A DNA stretch of 64,000 nt from Pohlia nutans (Eukaryota; Streptophyta; Bryopsida; Bryales; Mniaceae), in the NCBI GenBank assembly GCA_022496805.1, contig CM040091.1:22930336-22994335 (forward strand), read 5' to 3'. Shown piece after piece: positions 36,770-48,868 of the stretch. The translations under genes were made by a program, and so were the position numbers. How positions within the stretch are numbered: the stretch's first letter is position 1; every line of letters starts with the position of its first letter. A model generated the notes under the pieces. It was not told where the DNA came from. It searched no databases and saw only the letters and a list, made by a program, of their open reading frames with translations.

Positions 36770-38363
36770 GAATGTGATCTTCACATTGACATTTACGACT
36801 TTTCTTTGTAAGTCAACTCTATTTTTATTTATTTCATCAAACATTTTATATCAAATTTTTGAAAACAATGTTCAACCACGACGCTAAAAGAGTAAGATAA
36901 GTTTAAATTTAACTTGGATAAGGAGATTTGAGGTGTTATGCTCGTGTGATCTGATTAGAAAGTTGATGATTTGTGAAACTTTTATGCTTCATTTCATATT
37001 GCAGGGTGATGGTATGGTTAGGGTACCCAAAAAAGCTGTCTTCGGGACAATTGCACTATGTGCTGGTGTATCAAACAAACATATTTTTTAAATTTTAATA
37101 AAGTAAGACTTTATTAAATGTGATTTTAGTTTTCTACACTTATAACGCATCAAGGAAAAAAAATTGATTACAATCAAAGATTTTAAAGTAATTTTATTTG
37201 ATTTTTTAGTTGAAAAAGTAAGTTATGTCCCAATCACCTAGAATCCCTGAAATCAAGCAAATGGAATATCAAAAAAAATAAAATTTAATATTATTTTTGA
37301 ATATGACCTACATCTAATTGTGTAGAGTACAAAATCATTTATTTTATCATTAAAAAAATTAATGAATTGTGCACTATGTAGCTTGCAAATCCCAAAATTC
37401 AGCATTTTTTTACACATCTATGAATGGATTTAAAAAATTAATTTTTTTAATATAAACTCTTTGAACATATACATTTGATTCCATTGAGGTGCAGGATTTT
37501 ATTTTTTTCATTTTAGGGTCTTTTTACTTGATCAAAATGAGCAAATTAGGCAAACTTTGGAGGTTTTAAACAAAAATAACCTAATTAGTGTGTCCAAAAA
37601 GTGATACCCCAAGCTAATTATTGCCCTGCAATGTTTCACCAAAAATTTCAAAGATTTTAGTCTAAAAGTGCTCTTGAAAAAGTGAACTCATAAAATTAAG
37701 CAATTAAAAAACCTATAAAAATCACTACACTTAGAGTATTGCATTTCAACCCATCACAACAGATTTCATCCACAAATTGTCAATATCTTATTTGTAATCA
37801 AATTACAAAATAATTATGAATTTTAAGTTTCAAATTTAATAGAAAAATATTGGTGATAGCTATTGCATATCTAATCATATGGATAGAGTCTATAATGTAC
37901 AATTTCCATTTATACATTGAGTTCAAAAGATCCCACTTATTTGCATTTTATAATGCATCTTTGCAAAACTGCCCACTTTGGCTCTAATTACATTATTTTA
38001 ATAAAAGCTTTTTCAAATTTAAAGACGAAAATTTTCAAAAAGTACAAATGTTGAATCTATTTTTTAAAAATTAATTAAATATTCGACACCCTAGTGCTGA
38101 ATCCAATCGTGTACTACGGTATTAGCCCTCTCAAGGCTGTTGAATTCCGAAATGAGCTAATCTGATAATCAAGGTAACAATAACATATTTTGCTTCATTT
38201 TGGTGTACACTGTAATGTAAAAAAAATAATTTAAAAACCTCAAATAAAAAAATTGAAGAAAAATTGTAAAAATGACCCTCAAATTGCAATGATTTTATAA
38301 AATGATCATTTGTGTAATAAAATTTATATATAAAAAAAGATGACCTTCAAAAATGAGAAGAAC
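36770..38363. other. AT-rich stretch with an inverted copy of a dispersed repeat
   Basis: No gene was recognised. The part from about 37.3 to 38.0 kb, read on the minus strand, matches sequence inside element 1 (around 24.29-24.56 kb): GGGCAGTTTTGCAA, TATAAAATGCAA, AATATTTTTCTA and TTGTAATTTGATTAC-like phrases occur in the same order. It is therefore a repeat family present both inside and outside the CACTA element. Confidence 0.45.
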
Positions 38364-39197
38364 CATTACAAGAAAACTTGTCGTTTCTTCGTAGCATTTT
38401 TTTTTCTAGCTATATTTTGCGAGGTTTCTCTACAAATATGGCATTTCTCTTTTGTTTAGGGAAAAAATGTGAAAATTTTGATTTTTTTCACCAGAATTTC
38501 TCTGCATTTTTTGTGAAGATAGCCAGATTTTGTGAAGAACATTACCGAAATATGAAGAAATTCTATCAAGATATGGTTGTAAGATTAACATTTCGTCAGA
38601 TATTCTTTCCCAATATTTTTTATGTCGCCAATTAGGATTCAAGAAAAAAAAACACAGGAAAAACATTGTTTCTCACCGGTCACTTCTCACTTGCATAACA
38701 TTCAGTAGTCTTCAAAGAGGGTGCCTTTTAGTTTCATCCACCTTTATATATGGAGTGACCAATGATTTGTAATTGAATGAACTATTGAATCAAATAAACA
38801 ATTACAAATCTCTGTTGAATTGTGATGGAATTAAATTAAACAATAACAAAACACTATTGAGTTATGAATCAATCAAATAAACAATTGCAAAACACTATTG
38901 AGTTGGGATTGAGTGAGTGCTTTTGATTACTGCTCACCATGGTTGATTGCTCTTGCTTAATGCCACGTGCCCCCATAGCTACTGATTTGATGTGGAATAT
39001 CCCACATCATTTCATTGGGAGGATGAAATGATGTGGGATATTCCACATCATTCCATCCAGGAGAGGGCAGCAGCCTCTAAGGCTACTGAATGTTATGTGG
39101 TCAGTATAATTTGTCACACAAGACTTTGACTTACGTGACAAGTTGCACTCACCAAGTGAGAAGTGACCAATGAGAAATGACCAGTTTCCTTGTAGAC
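38364..39197. mobile_element. CACTA-like non-autonomous element with long arms
   Basis: The left end reads CATTACAAGAAAACTTGTCG and the right end, inverted, GTCTACAAGGAAACTGGTCA. Both are one or two changes from the common plant CACTA end CACTACAAGAAAAC. Inner arms pair again (GTCACTTCTCACTTG against CAAGTGAGAAGTGAC; CATAACATTCAGTAG against CTACTGAATGTTATG). Overlapping short open frames at 38378-38666 are AT-driven and featureless. A near-perfect palindrome lies inside at 38988-39050. Confidence 0.6.
38988..39050. repeat. Near-perfect 63-bp palindrome
   Basis: Arms TGATGTGGAATATCCCACAT and the inverse flank a 7-bp loop (TGGGAGG), with the pairing running to CATTTCAT/ATGAAATG next to the loop. 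Each arm itself contains the palindrome TGTGGAATATCCCACA, so cruciform or small-hairpin forms are possible. Confidence 0.75.
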
Positions 39198-39788
39198 AAC
39201 TGCTTGTCCTTCAAGGCTAACCTGTGACTGGTTCTTCTAAAATGAAGATATTAAGCTTGCAGGACTGTAGAGAGAATCAAAATGCTTGCATGTAGCTAGG
39301 ACGGAGTGTACAGTACTTCAGGAGTGGTACATGTAGGGCAGGAATGCAGCCAGTGTTGCAGATGCGAGTGTTACCACTTACCACCTGGCAAGGGTTTAAT
39401 TAAGATTTGGAGCATGATCGTCTTTCAGTTAATTTTGACTATATATCACCACCTCCCCTTCCTCCGACCATCTTCTCTAAGTATGCAACTTGTCAATTGA
39501 GTCCTTTGGAGTCCTTCGTCATCTGAAGCTTTAACCTTACTTGCTTGTGACACAGGATGATTGTCAATAAGACCCAAATTTGAAAACCAAAACCATATTC
39601 CAGTTTTGAAGCTGCCAATGAGTACGTGGTTTATTAAACCCTAAAAGGATCAAGAAGCTCAAATTCCGCCTCATGTACTTTCAGCAGCTTTGAGTAGGTC
39701 TTATGTGGAATTCTTTTTGTTCAAATTTACTTTTTCTTTGACCAACACATGCAAACACATGGAGAGATAAAGACATTCCCACATGGGC

Positions 39789-39919
39789 GCCCAGAAGAAA
39801 AGAGGGACTTGTTCACTCAACCTGGAGTGGGATTTTGAGTGAATCTGGCCACATTTGAGTGAGTTTGGTCACATCTGAGTGAACATGCTTAGTGTACAAG
39901 TCCCTCTTTTCTTCTAGTG
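39789..39919. mobile_element. CACTA MITE, inverted relative of 33910-34040
   Basis: A 131-bp copy with the right end inverted reading CACTAGAAGAAAAGAGGGAC and a left end mutated to CCCAGAAGAAAAGAGGGAC. The interior (TGAGTGAATCTGGCCACATTTGAGTGAGTTTGGTC) is the reverse complement of the copy near the terpene synthase promoter. Confidence 0.8.
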
Positions 39920-41043
39920 GGTTGTCATATGTGAAGTGGGGCAAAATTCTCACAATTGTAACTTTTCTAGGATGATTGTAGTGTGTTTTTTATCTAACTA
40001 AGAAAGTTACAATTGTGGGAAATTTGTCTGCGTTCCATATATGGGAATCTTGTATTTATCTCCCTGTGAAAGTTCTTCATTGATTCCAAAAATATAAAGT
40101 TTGGATTCATTTGAATTACACTTCCACAATATGATCAATTGAATTTGTCATTTTAAAACCATGAAACCTTGGACGGTCCTTTACCTGGGGTTAAATCATT
40201 TAAGTGAGCGGCCGGCCAAGGTAAGAAGAGTGATGAGAATCTGAGCAAGAAGGATTATTTTCGACCACGCGATCCATCGAGAAACTTGCAGTAGACGTAA
40301 CTAACTCCGTGCATCGATCCATATATAAATATCGCATAGATCGATCGACGGTAACTAAGGTAGTGTACAACCCGGGCGCCTGCTTCCACTCCTTTGATTC
40401 CTTCCCTTGCCCACTGAAAGCATTCATTTGCTGGTTCAGGGAAACACCTGTCCATGGATGAAAATTTCAAAAAGGCCCTGGCCGGCACATGCGAAGATTT
40501 CGAAGTCGGCATTCCGAAAAGCGCCTCGGAGATCCGCCACCTTCTTGAACGATGCGATTTCAGTACCACTTCCATGCCACCTGGGATGTCATAAATCGCT
40601 GGGAAATTCATGCACGGAGGCATTATATACCATTGAGTCATTTGTTGGCGACGATGTACTGTACGTCGATGACGTCCAAGTCCAACTTTTTAGAGACTGT
40701 ATTCATCTTGACATTTTATTACTGCAGAGGTGGATCAATTGGTGATTTCACATGGAGCATTGCCTTCGGCGGTCGGCTCATTCTTCCCTACTGGATAATT
40801 TTCCCTCTCACAAATTGAGAAGGGAATGCCAAGAAAAAGATTAGACTCAGACAGTCTACTTGGCACAGACTTTCTCATATTAAGCAAATTACTGCTCCTT
40901 GTGGATCGAACTCAGAGTGGCATTATTGTTTACTTCTAACTTTAACATGTTTTTAAATTGCTTACTTAGCTTGTCTGATTGATCGACCTTGTGTGTGCTT
41001 TGAGACAACTAAAACAAGCAACTACACCAGAATGGTTATTTAA
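39920..41043. other. Intergenic stretch with a possible gene relic at 40.2-40.7 kb
   Basis: Mostly AT-rich, but 40200-40700 is closer to balanced composition and has overlapping open frames on both strands. On the minus strand, one frame reads IYDIPGGMEVVLKSHR and an adjacent frame reads KKVADLRGAFRNADFEIFAC, LFEIFIHGQVFP. This is protein-like and suggests one coding region broken by a frameshift. I do not recognise the family and splice borders are unclear. Treat as a possible exon or relic. Confidence 0.3.
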
Positions 41044-41395
41044 TAGAGGTATCCGTAAAGTCCATCAAAGTTTGAAGAAGATGTCACAAATTTTGCCTTA
41101 TTATACTCTTATTTGTTCACTCTAAACAGTTAAAAGGTATGCAAGATCTTGGTGGTCTATCATTATTAGGTGTGTAAGAGCTTGGCGGTCTTCAAAAGTT
41201 TTTTAGCTCCTTTCTTGGTGCTAATAAACTTTTGAAGACCACCAAGCTCTTACACATCTCTTAGGCTCATTTAATAATGATAAATCATCAAGATCTTCCA
41301 CACCTTTGAACTATTTGAGTGAACAAATAAGAATAAAATAAAGAAAAATTCATTGAAAATTCTTCAATTTCAAGGTGACTTTACGGATAACTCTA
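41044..41395. mobile_element. 352-bp foldback MITE
   Basis: Outer ends TAGAGGTATCCGTAAAGTC and GACTTTACGGATAACTCTA. Long inner arms pair: AAGAGCTTGGCGGTCTTCAAAAG against CTTTTGAAGACCACCAAGCTCTT, and AGATCTTGGTGG against its partner. The loop lies near 41215. No coding capacity. Confidence 0.78.
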
Positions 41396-41604
41396 ATGTG
41401 GTGTGAATATTGGTCAGCATATAAATTAGCATGTCTAATCTAGCACCACCATGCATCAACACATATCATGAATACTACAACGTCATGACCACAACTGATG
41501 CGGAATTATGTTTCCTGAAGTATGATAAATAGTTTAGACCATACAGTTAAATAACCCATTTTAAAGTAAATGTCCCACGATGGACCCATTACAAGTACTA
41601 ATAG

Positions 41605-41785
41605 TAGGGGATGTCATGTGCCGTCTTTCTTCCCGTTCACAATCTTCAAAAAATGCGTATAATCATGACACTTTCTCCTTGAATTGCAAAGGACCTATTC
41701 TTTGAACACTTAGAAGTAAGTTCTATTTTTCTCCTCCGGAAGTAAAGAATAGGCATGAAAATGTAGGTATAGTGTGATCTATACT
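41605..41785. mobile_element. Truncated copy of the TAGGGGTTGTC-type MITE
   Basis: It starts TAGGGGATGTCATGTG and contains the family phrases CACAATCTTC, CTCCTTGAATT and CTCCTCC, but no matching right end was found. It is probably a decayed third copy of the family at 2387-2713 and 32106-32445. Confidence 0.45.
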
Positions 41786-42591
41786 AATCTTTTTTTTATC
41801 CAATTTGACCAAATCTCCAAAAGCTGTAATACTGTATTTTGAAATTGTGAAAATTATTTAGAGGTTAAACTCCTTTAATCCAACATATAAATTAAGCTTC
41901 AAGGTTGGAATATTGAACCACTTGTAGTTCTTGTTCGAACATTGAACCACTTGTAGTTCTTGGAGCATGTCATCATCCCACTGAATTCTTTAAAAAGTGA
42001 ATGAAAAGTGCTTGTATTTTATGTTGCATATTAAGGGAAGGTGAGAGAAACACGCATGTCGTTAAAAGTGGATTTACGCGCGAATCCCGGACTTTTTGAG
42101 CTGCTTAGAAATGGGGAGATGAGCCAGGGGAGGTCGCAAAAAATCAATAGAGAGGCCGTATTTAGAAGGAGGAATGCCTGAATTCTATTGACAGGGAGAA
42201 ATCGACAATCTGATTTTCTGCGACAGGGAGTTATCTGCGGTCAGAATTTTTGCGGCAGGGAGTTATTTCAATTCCGGTTCCATGCGATAGGGAGGCCTCC
42301 CCATTGTCGTTTCCAATGCTGGGGAGCCGTCCCATCGATCGGTGTTTGATGGTTCCCGGGATGCTGTCCTTGGCTGTGATAGGGAGGTCTCTCTGCTGGC
42401 GCCTGTCCTCCTGTACCAGAAGGGCAGTAGAGAGTCTGTAAAAACCATAGGTGTCATTACACTCAAAGCATCAGATGAAAGAAAACTGTATTTCAATTCA
42501 AATCGAGTACATGGGGACATTCTTCCACCAGAGTGCAAACTCTATTCAACGTCCAATGGCGGCTACTGTGATCGGCCTATCCTACATGCCG

Positions 42592-45500
42592 CTAGTCACC
42601 ACCGGCCTCAGAGGCGGCGTGAGACGCGGCTAGAACTGCCTTGGCGTTGTCTGCATCCAACTTCGGAATCTTGCGAAGCGAGCTCTCGGTGAAGTTCACT
42701 TTGGGTGTACTTCCGTAGAGGATGGCAGTGCAATCCACCCAACAGACGGCGCTGTCGCTGCCATCGCGCTCCCACTTCACATCCCAACAACCTCTATACC
42801 GCTCCTCGTCACTGAGCTCGCGGCCTCCTCGGGCCGGCCTCCAATATCGGATTTGGCACTTACCGTGATGTGCAGAGGGGGCGTCACGAACGGCCGGTGC
42901 AAGCACCCTGCCCATCCACACTGGATAGATTGCGGGGTCGTTGGGCCTCACGAGGACAAAGTGCCCGACGAGGGCGTCACGGTACGGGTTGAATGCCGGT
43001 GTTGGTCGGTGGCGTAATGGACCGCACCAAGGATCGGGCACCTCGTCCTCCGGAGTTGCGTTGGTGAGATCCCTCTCCCTCCGCACTTCATCTGGTGCTG
43101 GTGGAGGAGGAGGGTGAGCCGTCGTCCAATCTGTGGAAGGCCAGAATCCATACACGAGGGTCCTGGGTGCCAGCGGCGGATCCTCGGAGCGGAGTTCCGT
43201 GATAATGTCTACCCAGTACTGCACGTATGCCTCCATTCGGTCTTTGTACGCCTCGCTACGATGGCAGCCTCCCCTCCAGATGTCCACGTATTTCTGGAGC
43301 CCCGCTCGGATGAAATGCTTTTTCTCGTGTGACCTCGCAGCGTCCTCTTCAGTCACCTCAGAGTTCGTGCTCGGGTTGACACCACGCTCGCATCCCCAGA
43401 CGGGCTTCGTCTTCACCGGGGCGGGGTCACCTAAGACACACGGCGAATACAAGTCAGTCACTTCTAACATTGTAGGCCTCGGGCTACAAGACTCAGAAGT
43501 ACTGGGAAGGCCTCCCCACAAAGACTGCCCCTACAGTATTTCAACGACCGGTGGATAGGCCTTTCCAGGAAGACTGCACGTACACTTCCTCGACGACAGG
43601 TGGGGAGGCCTCTCCACGAAGACTCCCCCTACACTACCGCGAACACGGGTGGAGAGGCCTCTCCAGGAAGACTGCCCATACAATTTCTTGACGACAGGTG
43701 TGGAGGCCTCTCCACGAAGACTCCCCCTACACTACCGCGAACACGGGTGGAGAGGCCTCTCCAGGAAGACTACCCATACAATTCGTCGACTACAGGTGGG
43801 GAGGCCTCTCAAGGAAGACTCCCTCTACACTACCGCGAATACGGGTGGAGAGGCCTCTCCCGGAAGACTCCCCCTACACTATCGCGAATACGGGTGGAGA
43901 GGCCTCTCCAGGAAGACTGCCCAAGACGGAGACCCCAAGATGTCCCGAAGCTGAGTACTTCAATCGTAGAAGTAGACAGATAGGGAGGCATCTCCATCGG
44001 ACATGATGAGCAGGTATGGTAGGAAGCGTACTTGAAGGAAGCAATGGCCGACCGTCGCGGTCCTGCTTCCACATCCTGTGAGGGCCCGTTCGGGGCAGCG
44101 AGGCAGCGTCCGTCGCAGATGCCTTGTACTGGAAGACCGGCCACCCATCATTGTCCACAAAGAAGCGAAAAATGTGCATTTCCTTCATCCCCTCGATAGG
44201 CCGGGCATAACCCTTTATGTATGACTTGAAGTCGGCCACCTCTTGGACTACGTGCGGCATGAAACTGAGCTTCTGTGATTCCATGAAGTGCTTCATGAGA
44301 TTGGCCAGCACGAACGTGTTGCTTCTTCTCAGTACATTGGAGACGTAACTGAAGTATCCATCGATGTCCTCGTGCGTGTGGCCAACCAGCAAAAATCCAA
44401 CCTGAATCTCCATGAACACTTTTCGCGCAGTGAGTAATGAGAGGAAGGCAAAAACGAACTGGTTCTTGTTGTCCTTGGTGGAATTATCCAACTGTACGTA
44501 CAACCTCTTCGGGAGGGGGTCCCTGTGATCAGCGTCAGCGGTGGCCTCCGGAATCGCAGCTACACATCGGGACTTCCCCCGCATGATCTTCTCAAAGAAC
44601 CGGTTCAGTGGTGGTTCCTCGAAAAGGCTTTTCGAATTCTGGATGGCCGGCCTCTCCAACTTTCGTAAGCAACGGGCAAGGGAAGAGTGTTAGAGAGGGA
44701 AAAGGTGCTGATCTAGTAGTACTCTACCTACCGGTAGAGAAGATTGACACCAAAAGACTACATTGAAAAACACCTACAACCTCCATGTGTTCTCACACCA
44801 GGAGGTCTCACTTATATAAGAAGATACAACGGGAAGATCCAAGATCCGAATCTAGATCTAGATCTAGATCTGGATCTGGATCTGGCTACCGAGTCGACTA
44901 CCTGGTCGACTGCCAGGTCGACTTCCTGGTCGACTACCGGGTCGTCTTCCTGGTCAACAACCGGGTCGACTAGCCTCTGGACCACTAGTCTCTGGTCGAC
45001 TACCGGGTCAACCACCTAGTCGACTACCGGGTCGTCTTCCTAGTCAACTACCGGGTCGACTAGCCTCTGGACTATTAGCCTCTGGTCGACTACCGGGTCG
45101 ACTACCTAGTCGACTACCGAGTAGACTAGCCTCTGGTGCTACTGAATCGACTACCAAATGGGAGGAGATACATGGTAGCACTGCCTACATGGGTACTGGC
45201 TACTAAGGGTTATAAAATCCCGTTAACAAAGAGATCGTGAAGTTTGAATCGCGTGGCCACAGATCGGTAGAGAAGTCCGCATAGGCCCCGTCGCCGTGTG
45301 TTACCATTCCAGTCAACATCACCGGTAGCTGGCCGAGGCCCGCCGTGCTCTTGGTAATGACACAGAGGCACGGAAGAGCCGTCTTCCGGCTGTCCATACC
45401 GTCGTGAATTATGCAGATCACATCCGATTGGCTCATGTCCGACTCGCTCCTCCAGCTGTAGTAAAGGCGCCGACAGGACTGCTGGTGAGCAACATGAGCG

Positions 45501-47561
45501 TCGTACAACCTCTGGTGGTACAGTGCCTCAGAACTACCCTTCTCCGCCGCGGCGATGAACTCCTTCAGTTCGTTACATTCGGAGCACTTAGAGAACGGGT
45601 TGCCAGCTTTCTTGACGTCGACGTTCTTGAACACCCTCTTCTTCATGCGGCTGATCGTAGACTGCGACACAGCGTCCAGACCAACATTTGAGTTCACCTG
45701 CCAAAACAAATACCCGTCAGGGACATGGCGTCGGACATCGGGAGCACTCCCTATCCGCGACTGCAGAGGACACCCCAGTGATGAGAGAAACAATGCCCTC
45801 CTCATCGAAGAATAGGGAGACCTCTCCAGCAACCGCCCGTTGGATAGACGGTGGGGAGACCTCCCCATAGGACGACCGTCATCTCCATTCAAGATACTCC
45901 CACAGTGGAGAGCCCACCGTACACGCGACAAGAGATGGGCACCACATCTACAAAGCAGAGGGGCCCTCCCCGCGAGTCGCGCATCGGATAAACTCTGGAG
46001 GCACCTCCAAAACGCCACGCATTATTCCGATTCCAAGAAACTCCAACAGCCGGGAGGCACCCCTACAATACTCCCACATCCATACCATGGGGAGACCTCC
46101 CCACCTCCGAGTGCACCCGGATTAGGTTGCTGGTGCGATACCAAATAAAAAATAGCGTGAGGTGTTAAAACAGAAGAGGGCGCAGCGTCTGTTTACATTG
46201 TTCACTTTGTCGCGGACGACCTTCCATGTGAATGAAACCGGCAGGTACTTCTGCACGTCCTGCCGACCATCGCCGATCCCCTTCATCCTTGTTGCCGGCA
46301 TGACGTCGCAGGTATCATTGACAATGGCCAGTACTGTCCCTTCCACCTGCAAGGTCGCCGACCGAAGCTTACAGTGCCCTGAGTTGCCATGACGTGTGTA
46401 ACGAAACCCTTGCCCATATTTACGCTTGTATTCGAAGAAGATCGAGCGCCCGATGCTGAGTATCTTCCAGCAGGCCGTCTCGCATACGTTGACCCCCTCC
46501 AGAGTCATGACTGGGGAGGCCTCTCCATCGAGAGGCCGGAAGCGGCCGGCGAGGTCGACTCCAAACTCGCGGCAGTCCTCGAACGACTTCCTCCAAAATT
46601 GAGAACGGACAAGCATGGTCTTTTCCCACGGGAATCTCTGACAGCAGCTCCATGGACAACACTCCTCTCTGCTGAGCTGTCTAGCTTCTTCCTCCGTGGA
46701 CAATCTCACACGTTTGGACGGCCCGCACGCATCGTCTCTACGTGCCCGCGTGAGCGATGTATATGTCGCCTTCGGGACGCCGCGCCGAAGCCTGCCCTCG
46801 GCGTCCTCTAGGGGTTGATCTCTATGAAATGCAGCGATGGCATCCAGCATCTCACCTCCTTCCAAGCGCACTGACGGAAGCGGCCATCTTTGGTGTGACA
46901 TCAACTCTCCCGTGCCGCCATGAGGCTCACATAGGACAAGGACCCCAACCTCGTCGTGTCCTAGGGCAGCGTCCAGAAATGTCTCTTCCGGCAAGCTAGC
47001 TTGGATTCTGCCTGCACAAACTTCGCGCCCACCCTGACCTTCGAGCAAACACATCTTCCCGCGCCACAACAATCGTGGTGGGAAGCGACGAAGGCCGTCG
47101 TCCATGTTTGTATCGACCTCATTGGCAGCAGATGGGGAGGACTCTCCATGGCTTAGAGAATCGATTTCAGAAGTGCCATTCACACTGTCCCCGCCAATTT
47201 CATTTCCACGTGAGCGTTCGGTGCCATCCGTCGCATCAGCATCAATGAGGGCATTCAGGCACCGTGTGAATTCATTGGAGGTTGCGTCGGAGTCCGCATC
47301 GCCACCTGCTGCGCGCACCATGTCAACGTCTGGCCAGGGAACTTGCATGTCGATACAGTCCGAGAGTCTCCAACCATTGAACCGGACGAGGACGGTCGAT
47401 TCAAAGTCCGCCTCCACGGCGTAAATCTGGACAAGGAACATCTCCGACTGAACGCCGTCGTCGCTGAACTGCCGGAAAGGACTAGACACCACAACGCCGG
47501 ATGCAGCCAAGCGCCCATCAATGAGGAGGAGGACGTTCTTGTGCAATTGCCAATCCGCCAT
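42592..47561 (-). CDS. DDE transposase-like protein (DUF7869-type) of element 2, four exons
   Basis: Likely the recombinase of element 2. Exons 47561-46197, 45697-45228, 44651-44032 and 43430-42592 join in phases 0, 2 and 1, giving 1,097 codons without internal stops. The third acceptor lies inside GGAGAG|GCCGG and is the least certain. The N-terminal 455 residues have no recognised fold. Exon 2 holds a C-x2-C pair (FSKCSECNEL, about 493-496) and IIHDGMDSRKTALPCL (D554). Exon 3 holds VQLDNSTKDNKN (D667) and LLVGHTHEDIDGYFSYVSNV (D707/D709). The order D, DN...NKN, H-T-H-x-D-I-D matches, from memory, DUF7869-type RNase-H-like proteins common in mobile elements of plants and oomycetes. The C-terminal exon is basic and Trp/Tyr-rich. 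Introns contain minisatellites built on the element's palindrome. Confidence 0.75.
43508..43925. repeat. 49-bp minisatellite in a DDE-gene intron
   Basis: About eight units of roughly 49 bp, each starting GTGGAGAGGCCTCTCCAGGA and continuing with AGACTCCCCCTACACTACCG or a TACAATTTCTTGACGAC variant; the two variants alternate at first. It lies within the intron between DDE exons 3 and 4 (43431-44031). Every unit carries one GGAGAGGCCTCTCC palindrome. Open frames across it are artefacts of the repeat. Confidence 0.85.
44850..45145. repeat. TCTAGA/GTCGAC-rich minisatellite in a DDE-gene intron
   Basis: It starts with (TCTAGA)n grading into (TCTGGA)n, then many copies of a roughly 15-bp unit related to GTCGACTACCGGGTCGTC, with a longer-range repeat including GACTAGCCTCTGGAC. 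It lies in the intron between DDE exons 2 and 3 (44652-45227). Confidence 0.8.
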
Positions 47562-48158
47562 TTAATCTGCCACAGGCAGACATGCCGTCAGAGCGGTGAC
47601 ATAGGTTGATTTGAGTTGCAGCGGGCGACATGGCATGTGCTCCCTCCAATCACCAACCAAAGAGACCGCAAGTGGGAGATAGAGAGGAACCCCCAAAAGA
47701 ACCACCCGACGGACGGTAGCTCCGGATGGGGGGTCTTGTCTACCTACAGCTCACAGACTCCAGCAAAGATGAATTCAATGTGCCAATGACGAAACCGGGA
47801 TTGAATCGAGGTAGGGCGTCCACTTCACGTCGCCGGTGGGGAGAACTCTCCAGCGAGATCCCAGGTCCAGCGGTGGAAAGCGGGCCGGCTAGGACATTCA
47901 GGGTGGGGAACCCCCTGGCTTGATGCCAGGCAGAGGAGGCCGCAATGGGGAGGCTTCCCGAAAGGAGCCCGGTCGGTGCGGATAATTGCCCACCTTGAGC
48001 CCTCGGAAGGAGGCGGTGGTAGGAAAGGGATACCCACATCCACTGCCGGAGCGCCCGAACAGATCGTCAGTGAGCGGTCGTGGCCAACAGACGGCCTCAG
48101 GCGCTTCCGAGAGCGCAATGGAGAAGTTCTAAGGTGGGGAGGGCTCCCTAGAAAACCA

Positions 48159-48295
48159 TATTCATTAAATTGGGAGTTTCCATTAAATTGGGAGTCAAAT
48201 TGATCTACATCACATGATCATTTCACTATCAGATCTACAACATGCATACATCAATTTGACTCCCAATTTAATGGAAACTCCCAATTTAATGAATA
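48159..48295. mobile_element. 137-bp AT-rich foldback MITE inside element 2
   Basis: Arms of about 45 bp: TATTCATTAAATTGGGAGTT then TCCATTAAATTGGGAGTCAA, repeated in reverse on the other side of a loop around 48225. It is AT-rich in a GC-rich setting, so it is probably a later insertion. Each arm itself contains a tandem ATTAAATTGGGAGT. Confidence 0.8.
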
Positions 48296-48597
48296 CGGTG
48301 TTCTAGGTGATAGCACTCCATGGGATTCCGGACGTCGTACCCACCGTCCCGGAGAGGAAGAGTGCTGGAAGCCCGGCCAAGTGGAGCGCCCTGTGGGAAG
48401 TCCTCGATTGGGAGGCTCTCTAAAGGAGACCATCGTAGGGAGGCCGCCCCACCGTAGACAACGAGAGGTCCACGTTGCGTGCAAAGGAGCCCGGCCCAGA
48501 CACGCTCCGTGGTGGGCAGGAGTGAGCGGTAGACGGAGCGACTGCCGCCCCTAGAGTCGCGGACAAATCCCGCGGCCGAAAGTCCACCCACCTGGAC

Positions 48598-48868
48598 CGC
48601 CCGATGTAGAGAGCCCTCCCTACCCTCGAGCACACCAAACAAGTGACGGCGTGGGGAGGCCTCCCCAAGCAGGCCGACGGGAGCGCGCCGTACAGGCGTC
48701 ACATGAGGGAATCCCGCCAGGTCAGGGGGCCACCCGGTGTAGGGAGCCCTCCCTACCCTCGAGCACACCAAACGAGTGACGGAGTGGGGAGGCCTCCCCA
48801 AGCAGGCCGCCGAGAGCGCGCCGTACAAGCTTCACATGAGGGGATCCCGCTAGGTCAGGGGGTCGTGG
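48598..48868. repeat. 134-bp tandem duplication with paired palindromes
   Basis: Two copies at a spacing of 134 bp. Each contains GAGCCCTCCCTACCCTCGAG, then CACACCAAAC, then GTGGGGAGGCCTCCCCAAGC and GAGCGCGCCGTACA. Both palindrome variants (GC-centred and GGCC-centred) are present in each unit. A diverged third part may precede it at about 48.35-48.6 kb in inverse orientation. Confidence 0.75.

Noticed and set aside
43508..43925. CRISPR-like appearance of regularly spaced repeats
   Set aside because: Units are contiguous and similar along their whole length without unique spacers, and this is plant nuclear DNA with introns and transposons.
43600..44006. Three overlapping plus-strand open frames of 100-127 codons
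   Set aside because: They are translations of the 49-bp minisatellite in all three frames, lying in an intron of the minus-strand DDE gene.
46389..47424. Plus-strand frames of 100-140 codons
   Set aside because: Antisense shadows of exon 1 of the minus-strand DDE gene.
47740..48828. Minus-strand frames such as 48286-48828 (180 codons)
   Set aside because: They follow the palindrome-rich tandem repeats, have no recognisable domain, and multiple frames are open at once owing to GC-rich repeats.
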